From: Flagellimonas okinawensis
Lineage (GTDB): Bacteria > Bacteroidota > Bacteroidia > Flavobacteriales > Flavobacteriaceae
Direction of reading: 5' to 3'
Length of the DNA stretch: 64,000 nt
NCBI RefSeq assembly: GCF_029194005.1
Contig: NZ_JARFVA010000007.1
Location: 62,001 to 126,000 of the forward strand
The notes beneath the pieces were generated by a model that did no database searches, had not been told where the DNA came from, and saw nothing but the letters and a program-made list of their open reading frames with translations. This document shows positions 55,649 through 63,788 of the stretch, piece after piece. A program made the translations under genes and the position numbers. Position 1 is the first letter of the stretch. The number at the start of each line of letters is the position of its first letter.

Positions 55649-55695
55649 TTATATTAAACAAATATACATATAAATGGCTAAAATGTTTAATATAA
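55649..55695. promoter_or_regulatory. Long inverted repeat upstream of hipB
   Basis: TTATATTAAACA (55649-55660) and TGTTTAATATAA (55684-55695) are perfect 12-bp arms separated by 23 bp and lie 11 bp upstream of the hipB ATG. They suit two HipB dimers or a looped complex. Confidence 0.75.
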
Positions 55696-55882
55696 CAATC
55701 ATAATTGATTTTTCAATGAAGCGTTAATTCCTTAATATGTTCAAAATTCCATAGCATAACTGGGAACACCGGGCATACATAGTATACCACTTCCACCGGA
55801 AAGATTTGAGCATAGGTAAGGTACTGTATATAATCTGAGTTGGGAACCGAATTAATATGACAAATTTGGTCATTTCAAAGAA

Positions 55883-55900
55883 AAGCCCTCCTTTGGGCTT
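55883..55900. terminator. Hairpin AAGCCC/GGGCTT
   Basis: AAGCCC and GGGCTT are perfect 6-bp arms around TCCTTT, with a short T-run in the minus direction. It may end whatever transcript runs through repeat B towards hipB. Confidence 0.45.
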
Positions 55901-56080
55901 CTGTATATTTGTCCATCCTTCTTTAACTTTTGTTTGGTTCCCTTTAAGACTTACTTGTTTCTATGGCGAATTCCCAGTATTCTTTGGACTTTTTATTCAA
56001 AAATCAGCATAATCTTGTTTACCCAAGAATTTAATCGTATATAATTGTGCTTCAATGCATTAATATCCATTTAGTAAAAA

Positions 56081-56161
56081 GTGACCTATTCGGTGAGCAT
56101 AAAATTTTAGAAAGCTTGAAACCCTTTATTTATTGGGCCTTCCAGAGATGGATTCTAGTCC
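56081..56161 (-). repeat. Dispersed repeat, copy B (followed by a partial second unit)
   Basis: It begins GTGACCTATTCGGTGAGCAT (plus-strand view), shared with copy A, then matches copy C over its whole length. The following 56162-56210 again contains TTTAATAG, GTAC and GGCATAAAATCCCGG, so a second, partial unit is adjacent. It lies ~445 bp upstream of hipB. Confidence 0.65.
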
Positions 56162-56396
56162 CTCCGGTTTAATAGCTAAAAGTACTTCTTGAAAGGCATA
56201 AAATCCCGGATTAAAACAAAAAAAAGTATAACTTTAGCCATTAAATTATTAGGTACCATTTATCGGCAATTAAGTTCATTTTATATGGTAATTGTGTACT
56301 GGTGAACGATTCGGTGCACAGGTTAAGAAAAATGATTTCAACTTTTTGAATATCAAGTGATTATAATTAGGATTTAAGCCCCAGTCAGGTCACAGA

Positions 56397-56428
56397 AAAA
56401 GCCTTCAAATTAAAATTTGAAGGCTTTT
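56397..56428 (-). terminator. Strong terminator after the GerW-like gene
   Basis: AAAAGCCTTCAAATT and AATTTGAAGGCTTTT pair perfectly over 15 bp around AA. It is flanked by T-runs on either strand, so it may work in both directions. It lies 28 bp after the stop of the minus-strand gene. Confidence 0.92.
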
Positions 56429-56455
56429 GTTTTTTACCGATTAGGCAATCTTAAA

Positions 56456-56827
56456 TCACGCAACAACTTCTTCGTGTCTGTTACGTTCCTTGACTAATCT
56501 CTCGATCAAATCAGGTACTTTTTCAAATGCGGCTGCCAATCCATGTGTCTTGCCAGCTTCCAAGAATGAAATTTCATCCCCTTTGGTCACTAAAAATCCA
56601 ATGGGTTGAATACCAATACCAGCTCCAGCACCGGCACCTTCACCCTTACGGGATTTGCCTTCAATACCTTCGCCTCCACCTGAACCAAAGCCCATACCGA
56701 CCTTGATTACCGGTACACATTTGAATTCACCCAAATCAAAGGGCTCTCCAACAATTGTTTCTGTTTTGGCTTCAGATTTGATAAAGTCTGTCACCTTGTT
56801 CAATAATTCTTCAAAATGTAAATCCAT
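56456..56827 (-). CDS. GerW/YtfJ-family protein
   Basis: A 123-aa protein: LNKVTDFIKSEAKTETIVGEPFDLGEFKCVPVIKVGMGFGSGGG, then a glycine-rich centre and GAGAGAGIGIQPIGFLVTKGDEI. This is the pattern of the YtfJ/GerW family, first described as a sporulation protein of Bacillus. Its presence in an obviously non-sporulating group shows that the family has a wider role, not known. It is preceded 11 bp upstream by a gene resembling the Bacillus neighbour YtfI. Confidence 0.87.
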   Translation of the reverse strand: MDLHFEELLNKVTDFIKSEAKTETIVGEPFDLGEFKCVPVIKVGMGFGSGGGEGIEGKSRKGEGAGAGAGIGIQPIGFLVTKGDEISFLEAGKTHGLAAAFEKVPDLIERLVKERNRHEEVVA

Positions 56828-56838
56828 GACCTTAATTT

Positions 56839-57333
56839 TTAATGGTTAAACAATGTTTTCAACATCCTGTAAGGTCTATTCCGAATATCCAGCACCAATC
56901 TGTTTCTATCTTCAAAATTGATATGAAAGGAAGCCACAAATTGGTTGAGCAATACAAAAACAGGATACATTTTTGCATTGGCCACATAATCTCCCGTATC
57001 CATGTCCAAATCAAATTGCTTTACCTCGAACGACTTCAACAATTGAAGCATTTTTTTAAAACTCAGTTTTCGTTTTCGCTTAGCCTTCTTCTTTTCGGAT
57101 TGTTTTTTTTGATCGATGGATTTTGTCAGGGGATAAAAACAGCGTTCATAAAAAAGGACCTTTAACCGCACCTTTAAAAGTTCCTTCTCGTCGGGTTCAA
57201 AACTCGCCTTTGCCAAGCCCTTTAACCTTGCATAATACTTGTTTGAATCGGTATCGATAAAAACCTGTATAGGCATAAATAACAGCCAAAGAACCAGGAG
57301 CACAACTAACAATATTACAGTAGAAATTATCAT
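56839..57333 (-). CDS. YtfI/DUF2953-like membrane protein
   Basis: A 164-aa protein from ATG 57333, chosen because it opens directly into a TM helix (ISTVILLVVLLVLWLLFMPIQV); a start at 57393 would add 20 residues. A beta-rich part (VFIDTDSNKYYARLKGLAKASFE), a highly basic linker (KKQSEKKKAKRKRKLS) and a C-terminal block (LDIRNRPYRML) follow. The similarity to DUF2953 is mainly by layout and by position next to the GerW-like gene, as in Bacillus. Function unknown. Confidence 0.6.
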   Translation of the reverse strand: MIISTVILLVVLLVLWLLFMPIQVFIDTDSNKYYARLKGLAKASFEPDEKELLKVRLKVLFYERCFYPLTKSIDQKKQSEKKKAKRKRKLSFKKMLQLLKSFEVKQFDLDMDTGDYVANAKMYPVFVLLNQFVASFHINFEDRNRLVLDIRNRPYRMLKTLFNH

Positions 57334-57512
57334 TAGCTTTTTATGGCAAAGGAAACATGGACCAAAATACTGTGCAATGATCTGGGTCAGCACAGGGCTA
57401 TAAATTTGAATAAATATAATATCGATTTTGTCCGAAGATCATATCCTGATACATCTCATATGACAAATCGCATTTTTATCTGTAATTTGATAACAGCTTG
57501 ATTCTGTATCCC

Positions 57513-58598
57513 ATGAGATATCACATTTATCTATTTATGGCTTTTATGGCCCTGACTGCTTGCAGTGAAAGTAAAGAGAAAAGCTATCCTACCAGAATGT
57601 CGCTGACCGAATCGGTCTATGCCTCCGCCACGGTACAGCCCGATAGTTTATATCAAGCCTATTCCAATGTGCTTGGTATATTGGACAAGGTATGGGTAGA
57701 GGAAGGAGACATAGTAAAAAGGGGCGACCCAATCTTGCATGTTACCAATACGTCTCCAGCGTTGAACGCAGAAAATGCCAGATTGGCCTGGGAACTGGCC
57801 AAAGAGAACTACGATGGGCGAGCAGCTGTTTTAGCAAGTATCCAGGATGAAATTAAGGCCGCAAAATTAAAATTGGACAACGACTCCATCAACTACTTCC
57901 GCCAAAAAAATCTATGGAATCAAAATATTGGTTCCAAAGTGGAATTCGATTCAAAACAACTGGCTTACCAACTATCTCAAAACAACCTGAACCTGCTCAA
58001 TAGAAAATATGAACAAACACAGAACGAGCTGGAAACGCAGTTAAAAAGATCGGAGAACACCTACAGGACATCCTTGACCGCTTCGGCCGATTTTACCATA
58101 GCCAGTAAGATCAACGGAACGGTCTATGCACTGTACAAAAACCCTGGAGAAATTGTCAACACCCAGGAACCGGTCGCCTCAGTCGGTAAAAGTCAAGAAT
58201 TTATTATTGAGTTGTTGGTGGACGAAGTGGACATCGTGAAATTGAAACTGGGCCAAAAAGTTTACCTCACCCTTGACTCATATGGCACAGAGGTCTTTGA
58301 GGCCACCCTGGATAAAATTTATCCACGTAAGGATGAACGGTCTCAGACATTTAAAGCAGAAGCCTTGTTCAATGCCCCGCCAAGCGTTTTGTACCCGGGC
58401 TTGTCCGGAGAAGGAAACATTGTGATCTCCCAAAAAGAAGATGCACTGATCATTCCAAAGGAGTTCCTCATCGGTGATTCCACGGTGATAACGGATGAAG
58501 GCGAAACTACCGTAATCTTGGGACTCCAGAACTTGGACATGGTAGAGGTAATTGATGGAATCGATGAAAAAACAGCCATTTATAAGCCCATGCCATGA
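57513..58598 (+). CDS. Periplasmic adaptor lipoprotein of a MacAB-like exporter
   Basis: A 361-aa lipoprotein from ATG 57513 (FMAFMALTAC lipobox), preferred over a TTG at 57498. The adaptor layout is clear: a lipoyl half VLGILDKVWVEEGDIVKRGDPILHV, a coiled-coil hairpin (~90-190), then the second lipoyl half IASKINGTVYALYKNPGEIV and beta-barrel domains. It is followed by an FtsX-like permease gene (4-bp overlap) and an ATPase gene, so the three form a MacAB-like ABC exporter or a Lol-like envelope transporter. No TolC partner is in this operon. Confidence 0.9.
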   Translation: MRYHIYLFMAFMALTACSESKEKSYPTRMSLTESVYASATVQPDSLYQAYSNVLGILDKVWVEEGDIVKRGDPILHVTNTSPALNAENARLAWELAKENYDGRAAVLASIQDEIKAAKLKLDNDSINYFRQKNLWNQNIGSKVEFDSKQLAYQLSQNNLNLLNRKYEQTQNELETQLKRSENTYRTSLTASADFTIASKINGTVYALYKNPGEIVNTQEPVASVGKSQEFIIELLVDEVDIVKLKLGQKVYLTLDSYGTEVFEATLDKIYPRKDERSQTFKAEALFNAPPSVLYPGLSGEGNIVISQKEDALIIPKEFLIGDSTVITDEGETTVILGLQNLDMVEVIDGIDEKTAIYKPMP

Positions 58599-59857
58599 TT
58601 AATTGGAGCGTTATACTGAGCATAGCCAAAACCCATTTGGTCACCAAAATGAAATCCACGGTAACAGCCACATTAGGGGTTACTTTTGGTATAGGCGCCT
58701 ACATTACCTTGGTCAGTTTTATGACCGGCCTGAATGCCATGTTGGATGATCTGGTATTGAACCAGACACCACACATACATATGTACAACGAGATCAGGCC
58801 CTCCCCCATCCAACCAATTTCCAGATATCGGGAGTTTTCGAATGCCTTTAACCTTGTACATTCCATAAAGCCCAAACAAAACCAAAAAAAGATACATAAC
58901 GCCCTACCTATTTTGGGATACCTAAAAAAACACCCGAATGTTAGGGGAGCAACACCACAATTGCGCGCACAGATATTTTACCTGTCCGGATCCATAGAAT
59001 TGGGAGGCAACCTGATAGGTGTGGATATTATGGAAGAGGCCCGTTTGTCCAACATTCAAGATAACATTGTGGAAGGATCGCCCCAGGCCCTTAAAAATAA
59101 TACCAATGGTATTTTGCTTGGTGCAGGTCTGGCCGATAAGATGTCCCTTTCGATTGGTGATCGGGTACAGGTAAGCACCGTTGAAGGAAATATTTTTCCC
59201 CTAAAAATCGTGGGCATTTACCAGAGCGGGATCGCAGAAATAGACAATATCCAAAGTTTTGCCAATTTGAACACTGTTCAACGTATCCTGGGCGAAGCTG
59301 AAAACTATGTTACCGATATCAACATCAAATTAGTGAACATTGCCGAGTCGGAACCAATGGCGCGCAGTCTGGAGAAACAGTTCAATATAAAAGCTGTGGA
59401 TATCAACGAGGCAAATGCACAATTTGAAACAGGTTCGAACATAAGAAACCTGATAACCTATGCTGTTTCGATCACACTTTTAATAGTGGCCGGTTTTGGG
59501 ATCTATAACATACTCAACATGCTGATCTATGAAAAGATGAAGGATATCGCCATATTGAAAGCCACCGGGTTCTCCGGCAACGATGTGCAGTACATATTTA
59601 TGGCCCAAGCCATGATCATAGGTCTATTGGGCGGTATTCTTGGTCTGTTGATCGGATTGGGATTATCGCACCTCATTGACAATGCCCCTTTTGAGACCGA
59701 AGCATTACCGACCATTACCACATATCCAGTCAACTTCAACCCTATTTTTTACATCATTGGAATCTCATTTGCGCTGATATCGACATTCATTGCTGGGTAT
59801 TTACCTTCCAACAAAGCCAAAAAAATTGATCCCGTTCAGATCATTAGGGGCACATAA
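58595..59857 (+). CDS. FtsX/MacB-like ABC transporter permease
   Basis: A 420-aa inner-membrane protein: one N-terminal TM (~25-45), a large periplasmic MacB-PCD-type domain (~50-285), then three TMs near 285-310, 335-360 and 385-405. KMKDIAILKATGFSGNDVQYIFMAQA and SNKAKKIDPVQIIRGT are family hallmarks. It overlaps the adaptor gene by 4 bp and precedes the ATPase gene by 7 bp. Members drive export of peptides, toxins or lipoproteins by mechanotransmission; the cargo here is unknown. Confidence 0.92.
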   Translation: MINWSVILSIAKTHLVTKMKSTVTATLGVTFGIGAYITLVSFMTGLNAMLDDLVLNQTPHIHMYNEIRPSPIQPISRYREFSNAFNLVHSIKPKQNQKKIHNALPILGYLKKHPNVRGATPQLRAQIFYLSGSIELGGNLIGVDIMEEARLSNIQDNIVEGSPQALKNNTNGILLGAGLADKMSLSIGDRVQVSTVEGNIFPLKIVGIYQSGIAEIDNIQSFANLNTVQRILGEAENYVTDINIKLVNIAESEPMARSLEKQFNIKAVDINEANAQFETGSNIRNLITYAVSITLLIVAGFGIYNILNMLIYEKMKDIAILKATGFSGNDVQYIFMAQAMIIGLLGGILGLLIGLGLSHLIDNAPFETEALPTITTYPVNFNPIFYIIGISFALISTFIAGYLPSNKAKKIDPVQIIRGT

Positions 59858-59864
59858 CAGTATC

Positions 59865-60542
59865 ATGGATTTAGTTTTAGAAGCAAAACATATCAACAAA
59901 CATTTTCGCAAGCCTAAGGATTTCCATGTGCTCAAGGACATTACCTTTGGTGTTAAAAAGGGGGAATTCGCTTCCATTATGGGAAAATCCGGTTCCGGTA
60001 AATCCACCTTGCTTTATATTCTCTCCACTATGGATACCGATTATACGGGAGAGCTTTACCTGAACAATACATTGGTCACCGGGAAGTCACATCGGGAACT
60101 TTCACGTATCCGTAACATGAACATCGGGTTTGTTTTCCAGTTCCACTATCTTCTTTCCGAATTCAGTGTAATTGAAAATGTTATGTTGCCTGCCAAGAAG
60201 CTGGCAGAAAAAACCCATGCAGAAATCGAACGAAATGCCCACAAAAAACTGGAAATGCTTCATATTGGTCATTTGGCACACCAAAAGGCTTCAAGGATAT
60301 CGGGCGGAGAAAAACAACGAGTGGCCATTGCAAGGGCTTTGATCAACGACCCAACTATATTGATGGGCGATGAACCAACGGGAAATTTGGACAGTCATAA
60401 TTCCGAGAACGTCTTCAACATATTCAAAGATTTAAAGGAGGAACAGGGACTGTCCCTGTTGGTGGTTACACACGATGAGGATTTTGCCAAGCGCACGGAC
60501 AGAATCATTGAAATGGAGGATGGAATGATCATTCGATCTTGA
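59865..60542 (+). CDS. ABC transporter ATP-binding protein (MacB/LolD type)
   Basis: A 225-aa ATPase from ATG 59865; an upstream ATG at 59790 would overlap the permease. Walker A is GKSGSGKST, the signature motif is RISGGEKQRVAIARAL, Walker B is ILMGDEPTGNLD, and the switch His is in VVTHDEDFA. It energises the FtsX-like permease encoded immediately upstream. Its stop lies 4 bp from the stop of the convergent MlaD-like gene, leaving no room for a terminator between the units. Confidence 0.95.
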   Translation: MDLVLEAKHINKHFRKPKDFHVLKDITFGVKKGEFASIMGKSGSGKSTLLYILSTMDTDYTGELYLNNTLVTGKSHRELSRIRNMNIGFVFQFHYLLSEFSVIENVMLPAKKLAEKTHAEIERNAHKKLEMLHIGHLAHQKASRISGGEKQRVAIARALINDPTILMGDEPTGNLDSHNSENVFNIFKDLKEEQGLSLLVVTHDEDFAKRTDRIIEMEDGMIIRS

Positions 60543-60546
60543 GACC

Positions 60547-61536
60547 TCAATTATTGTTGTTATCCTGTTTTTTTTCCTGGCGTTCGAGCTTTCTAAAATA
60601 ACCCCTAGTAAGAAAATTGTGTTTTAGGGCTTCCATATTTTCATTGAACTTCCGGGTACCCTCCTCAATATTATTCATGGTCCTTGCCAATTGATTGGCC
60701 ATTGCCGTATCGGTAGCGACTGTTCCAAGCAGTCCCTCACCATACTGCAGTTCTTCGATAACACCGTTCAGATCGGTCGTCATTTTTGTAATCTCGTTGG
60801 AAGACCTCTCCAAATTATCGATAATCCTCTTGACTTTTTTGGCCGAAAGTGTATCGGACAACAAAACACCGGCCACACCATCTCCTGAATTCATCGACTT
60901 CATGGTCCGCTCAATTTGATCCAAGGTTACACTCACTTTGACCGAGCTTGATTTTAGGTTGTTTATGGTCAGTTTAAGGTCATTTCCCATCAAGGTATCA
61001 TTGAGCAGCCTGCCCAGAGTCCCTTTTCCTTGGTTCAACGACCGAGTCACTTTTAAAAGCTCGGCTGTCAACAATGCCGCATTCTCGTTGGTCACGTTCA
61101 AGGTATTTAGCATATCCTGGGATGCAATCCTTCCCGAAGAATCCAATTGATCACCATCTTGTATGAGTGGGGCATCACCGGTCCCTGGGACTATATTGAC
61201 CAACATGCTACCGACAAGGCCGTCGGAACCGATGGTCGCTATGGCATTGTTCCGAATGTGTTGCTGCATTTTTTTATCAATTGCCATATGGACAATTATG
61301 ATGCTGTCGTTCTCCATATCAATATCATCCACGGTTCCGATATCAATTCCTGAAAAGCGTACATTATTACCAACTTGAAGACCATTGACGTTACTGAAAA
61401 CAGCATTGACCGTAAACTTTTTTACAAATAGGCTCTGCCCGTTACCTATAAGATAGGCCGCAACTATGAGCAAAAGAGTGCCAAGCACTACAAATATGCC
61501 CAGTTTCAAATTCTGCATTGGAGTTTTTGTTGTCAT
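60547..61536 (-). CDS. MlaD-type MCE-domain protein
   Basis: A 329-aa protein from ATG 61536. One N-terminal TM helix (~11-28, LGIFVVLGTLLLIVAAYLIG) is followed by the MCE domain (~36-115: FTVNAVFSNVNGLQVGNNVRFSGIDIGTVDDI, IGSDGLVGSMLVNI) and a long alpha-helical C-terminal part (~150-320). It binds phospholipid in the periplasm and works with the MlaF-like ATPase and MlaE-like permease encoded just upstream. The long helical tail is typical of the Bacteroidota branch rather than the short proteobacterial MlaD. Confidence 0.93.
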   Translation of the reverse strand: MTTKTPMQNLKLGIFVVLGTLLLIVAAYLIGNGQSLFVKKFTVNAVFSNVNGLQVGNNVRFSGIDIGTVDDIDMENDSIIIVHMAIDKKMQQHIRNNAIATIGSDGLVGSMLVNIVPGTGDAPLIQDGDQLDSSGRIASQDMLNTLNVTNENAALLTAELLKVTRSLNQGKGTLGRLLNDTLMGNDLKLTINNLKSSSVKVSVTLDQIERTMKSMNSGDGVAGVLLSDTLSAKKVKRIIDNLERSSNEITKMTTDLNGVIEELQYGEGLLGTVATDTAMANQLARTMNNIEEGTRKFNENMEALKHNFLTRGYFRKLERQEKKQDNNNN

Positions 61537-61537
61537 A

Positions 61538-62323
61538 TCATTTTTTAAAAAAAGCATTGATCTTTGGATCGGTGGCTGCCACCAACTCTTCATAGGTGCC
61601 TTCGGCATAGTTGATACCATCGACCAATAGCACCATTCTTTCGGAGATTACGCGAGCACAATCCACATCGTGTGTAATAATAAGTGCGGAGGTGCCATAT
61701 TTTTTTTGGATGCTCCTCATAAGTCCGATTATTTCTTTGGCCGTAATCGGGTCCAGACCACTGGTCGGCTCATCATATAAAATCAGTTTTGGTTTCAAGA
61801 TAATGGCCCTTGCCAGTGCTACCCTTCTTTTCATACCACCTGAGAGCTCTTCGGGCATTAAATCCATGGTATGGGCCAAACCAACATTTTCGAGTGCCTC
61901 CCGCACCAATGGAAGTGTGTCGTTCACCCCTTTAAACCTTCCTTTGTGCCTCCTCATTGGGAACTCAAGGTTTTCCCGGACTGTCATGGAATCATATAGG
62001 GCGCTGCCCTGAAAAAGAAAACCGATATCGGAACGCAGTTCATCCAAGTCCTCTTGATCCATGGTTACAATATTCTTACCGAGTACCTCTACAATCCCGG
62101 AATCCGGGGACATGAGACCTACAAGGCATTTGATCATTACAGATTTTCCCGAACCGGACTTGCCCATAACCACCAGGTTTTCCCCTTTGTGAAGAACCAT
62201 ATTGAAACCATTCAATACTTTGTTGTCCCCAAAACTTTTGTACAAATCCCGAAGGCGAACGACCACTTCCCGAGTTGTTCCCGCATCCACAGTTGACACT
62301 ATTTTTTCCTTTACCTCGCTCAT
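61538..62323 (-). CDS. MlaF-type ABC transporter ATP-binding protein
   Basis: A 261-aa ATPase: Walker A GKSGSGKSVMIKCL, signature ELSGGMKRRVALARAI, Walker B LILYDEPTSGLDPIT and switch ITHDVDC. The SGGMK signature is typical of the MlaF group of phospholipid transporters. Its start overlaps the permease gene by 4 bp and its stop lies 1 bp before the MlaD-like start, so the three genes are tightly coupled. It powers lipid movement between the inner and outer membrane. Confidence 0.95.
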   Translation of the reverse strand: MSEVKEKIVSTVDAGTTREVVVRLRDLYKSFGDNKVLNGFNMVLHKGENLVVMGKSGSGKSVMIKCLVGLMSPDSGIVEVLGKNIVTMDQEDLDELRSDIGFLFQGSALYDSMTVRENLEFPMRRHKGRFKGVNDTLPLVREALENVGLAHTMDLMPEELSGGMKRRVALARAIILKPKLILYDEPTSGLDPITAKEIIGLMRSIQKKYGTSALIITHDVDCARVISERMVLLVDGINYAEGTYEELVAATDPKINAFFKK

Positions 62324-63102
62324 AGTTCATAAAAAATATCCGAAACGAATACTGCGATAAAATCGACAACAAACAACAGTAGGGATGCCATAACCACGGC
62401 CGTATTGGCCGCTATACCTACACCCGCCGTACCACGTCCGGTATTATAACCCTTGTAACAACCTGTTAGCCCAATAACAAAACCGAAGAAAAAAGACTTG
62501 ATGGTCGCAGGTACCAAATCCCCATAAGAGAGGGCCTCGAACACGGTATTGAAATACAGCCTGAAGGATACATTACCTTTGGTAAACTCCACCAAAGAGG
62601 AACCAAAAAGTGCAATGAGATCACCGAATATGACCAGGAGGGGCAGCATTAAGGTAGCGGCCAAAATCCGGGTGACCACCAAATACTTGAAAGGATTGGT
62701 TCCCGAAACTTCCATCGCATCTATTTGTTCGGTTACCCTCATCGAACCAAGTTCCGCCCCAAAACCCGAGGCAATTCTCCCTGAACAGATCAAAGCTGTG
62801 ATAACGGGGCCTACCTCGCGAACAATGGAGATACCAACCATATTCGGCATCCAAGATACCGCACCGAACTCTATGAGCGTAGGTCTTGTCTGTAAAGTGA
62901 GCACCAAGCCGATGATAAAGCCAGTGGCCATTACAAGCAACAAGGATCTGTTCCCGACCTGATAACACTGCTTTAGCAATTCCTTGAACTCAAATGGAGG
63001 TCTTACCGCCTGTTTAAAAAAGCGGATGGCAAAATAGGAAAGGTCACCTATTTCGATAAAAAACTCCTTGGTTTTATGGATAATCTGCACTGTAAATGCC
63101 AT
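62320..63102 (-). CDS. MlaE-type ABC transporter permease
   Basis: A 260-aa inner-membrane protein with five to six TM helices and the MlaE hallmarks: FIIGLVLTLQTRPTLIEFGA, VREVGPVITALICSGRIASGFGAELGSMRVTEQIDAMEVSGTNP, GLTGCYKGYNTGRGTAGVG. I chose ATG 63102; an in-frame ATG at 63126 would add eight residues and cannot be excluded. It is the first gene of the Mla operon. Confidence 0.93.
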   Translation of the reverse strand: MAFTVQIIHKTKEFFIEIGDLSYFAIRFFKQAVRPPFEFKELLKQCYQVGNRSLLLVMATGFIIGLVLTLQTRPTLIEFGAVSWMPNMVGISIVREVGPVITALICSGRIASGFGAELGSMRVTEQIDAMEVSGTNPFKYLVVTRILAATLMLPLLVIFGDLIALFGSSLVEFTKGNVSFRLYFNTVFEALSYGDLVPATIKSFFFGFVIGLTGCYKGYNTGRGTAGVGIAANTAVVMASLLLFVVDFIAVFVSDIFYEL

Positions 63103-63155
63103 ACCTAGATCCTTGTTCGGTCTCATAAAAATAGTCCCGGCAAGGCTTTTTTGAC

Positions 63156-63278
63156 ATGACCAATATCAGTAAGGGGCTTAGCATCAATCAGATGCCCTTT
63201 ACCAACCATAAGTTAGGGACAGGGGTCAGCGCCCTGTTGCACTGGTTTCAAGGGTTTGGACTGATCAAGATCATTTAG
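63156..63278 (+). CDS. Possible 40-aa small ORF
   Basis: From ATG 63156 one frame reads MTNISKGLSINQMPFTNHKL and continues to a TAG at 63278. Base composition is gene-like, but no family is recognised and it fills the gap between the Mla operon and a lipoprotein gene. It may be the scar of a lost gene. Confidence 0.2.
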   Translation: MTNISKGLSINQMPFTNHKLGTGVSALLHWFQGFGLIKII

Positions 63279-63323
63279 TGACTTTCAATTGAGCGGTACC
63301 TTTCCGAATAAAATTTTAAGACC

Positions 63324-63701
63324 ATGAAAAAAGTTGTTTTACTTATCGGTTTGTTCCTGGCCCTGTTGGGATTTCAGGCGTGTGGTCCCGTAATCGTATC
63401 ACATAGATTGGCGGACCCTCCACCTCCATGGTTCTACCCCAACAGGGTGGAAACTGTGAGGTACGTTTTTTTTCCCGAGTTCAACATGTATTATGACCTG
63501 ACCACAAGAGTATATATTTATTTGGATGGCGGTGTATGGGTAAGGAGAAATGTTCTGCCAACAAGGTATCGTTCATATAATTTAAGTAGAGCCAGATACG
63601 AAAGGGTCCGCAATTATTATGATGACAATATTGAACGTTATCACAACCAAAACAGCAACAGGGGGCGCAGCAATAGAAGTGTTGACCGCAGGAACAACTA
63701 A
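63324..63701 (+). CDS. Small hypothetical lipoprotein
   Basis: A 125-aa lipoprotein (LALLGFQAC, lipidated C20). The mature part has a Pro/Trp/Tyr-rich beta section (PPPPWFYPNRVETVRYVFFPEFNMYYDLTTRVYIYLDGGVWVRR) and a basic, Arg/Asn/Ser-rich tail. The WFYPNRVETVRYVFFPE..YYD pattern recurs in small flavobacterial exported proteins, but no function is known. Confidence 0.82.
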   Translation: MKKVVLLIGLFLALLGFQACGPVIVSHRLADPPPPWFYPNRVETVRYVFFPEFNMYYDLTTRVYIYLDGGVWVRRNVLPTRYRSYNLSRARYERVRNYYDDNIERYHNQNSNRGRSNRSVDRRNN

Positions 63702-63788
63702 GATACATTGAAGAAACATTAGTTGAGCAATGTCATAAAAATTGAAAGACATTGGCCTTAATTTTAATATGAACTAAAATGTAACGGT

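Larger units (their letters stand above)
55639..56455. other. Intergenic region between hipB and the GerW-like gene
   Basis: About 820 bp without a gene: the hipB operator, a hairpin at 55883, repeat copy B and an adjacent partial unit, and a strong terminator at 56397. No frame with coding character. Confidence 0.6.

Noticed and set aside
55738-56080. Possible small RNA between hipB and repeat B.
   Set aside because: Only one short hairpin is seen and no promoter; not enough to call an RNA gene.
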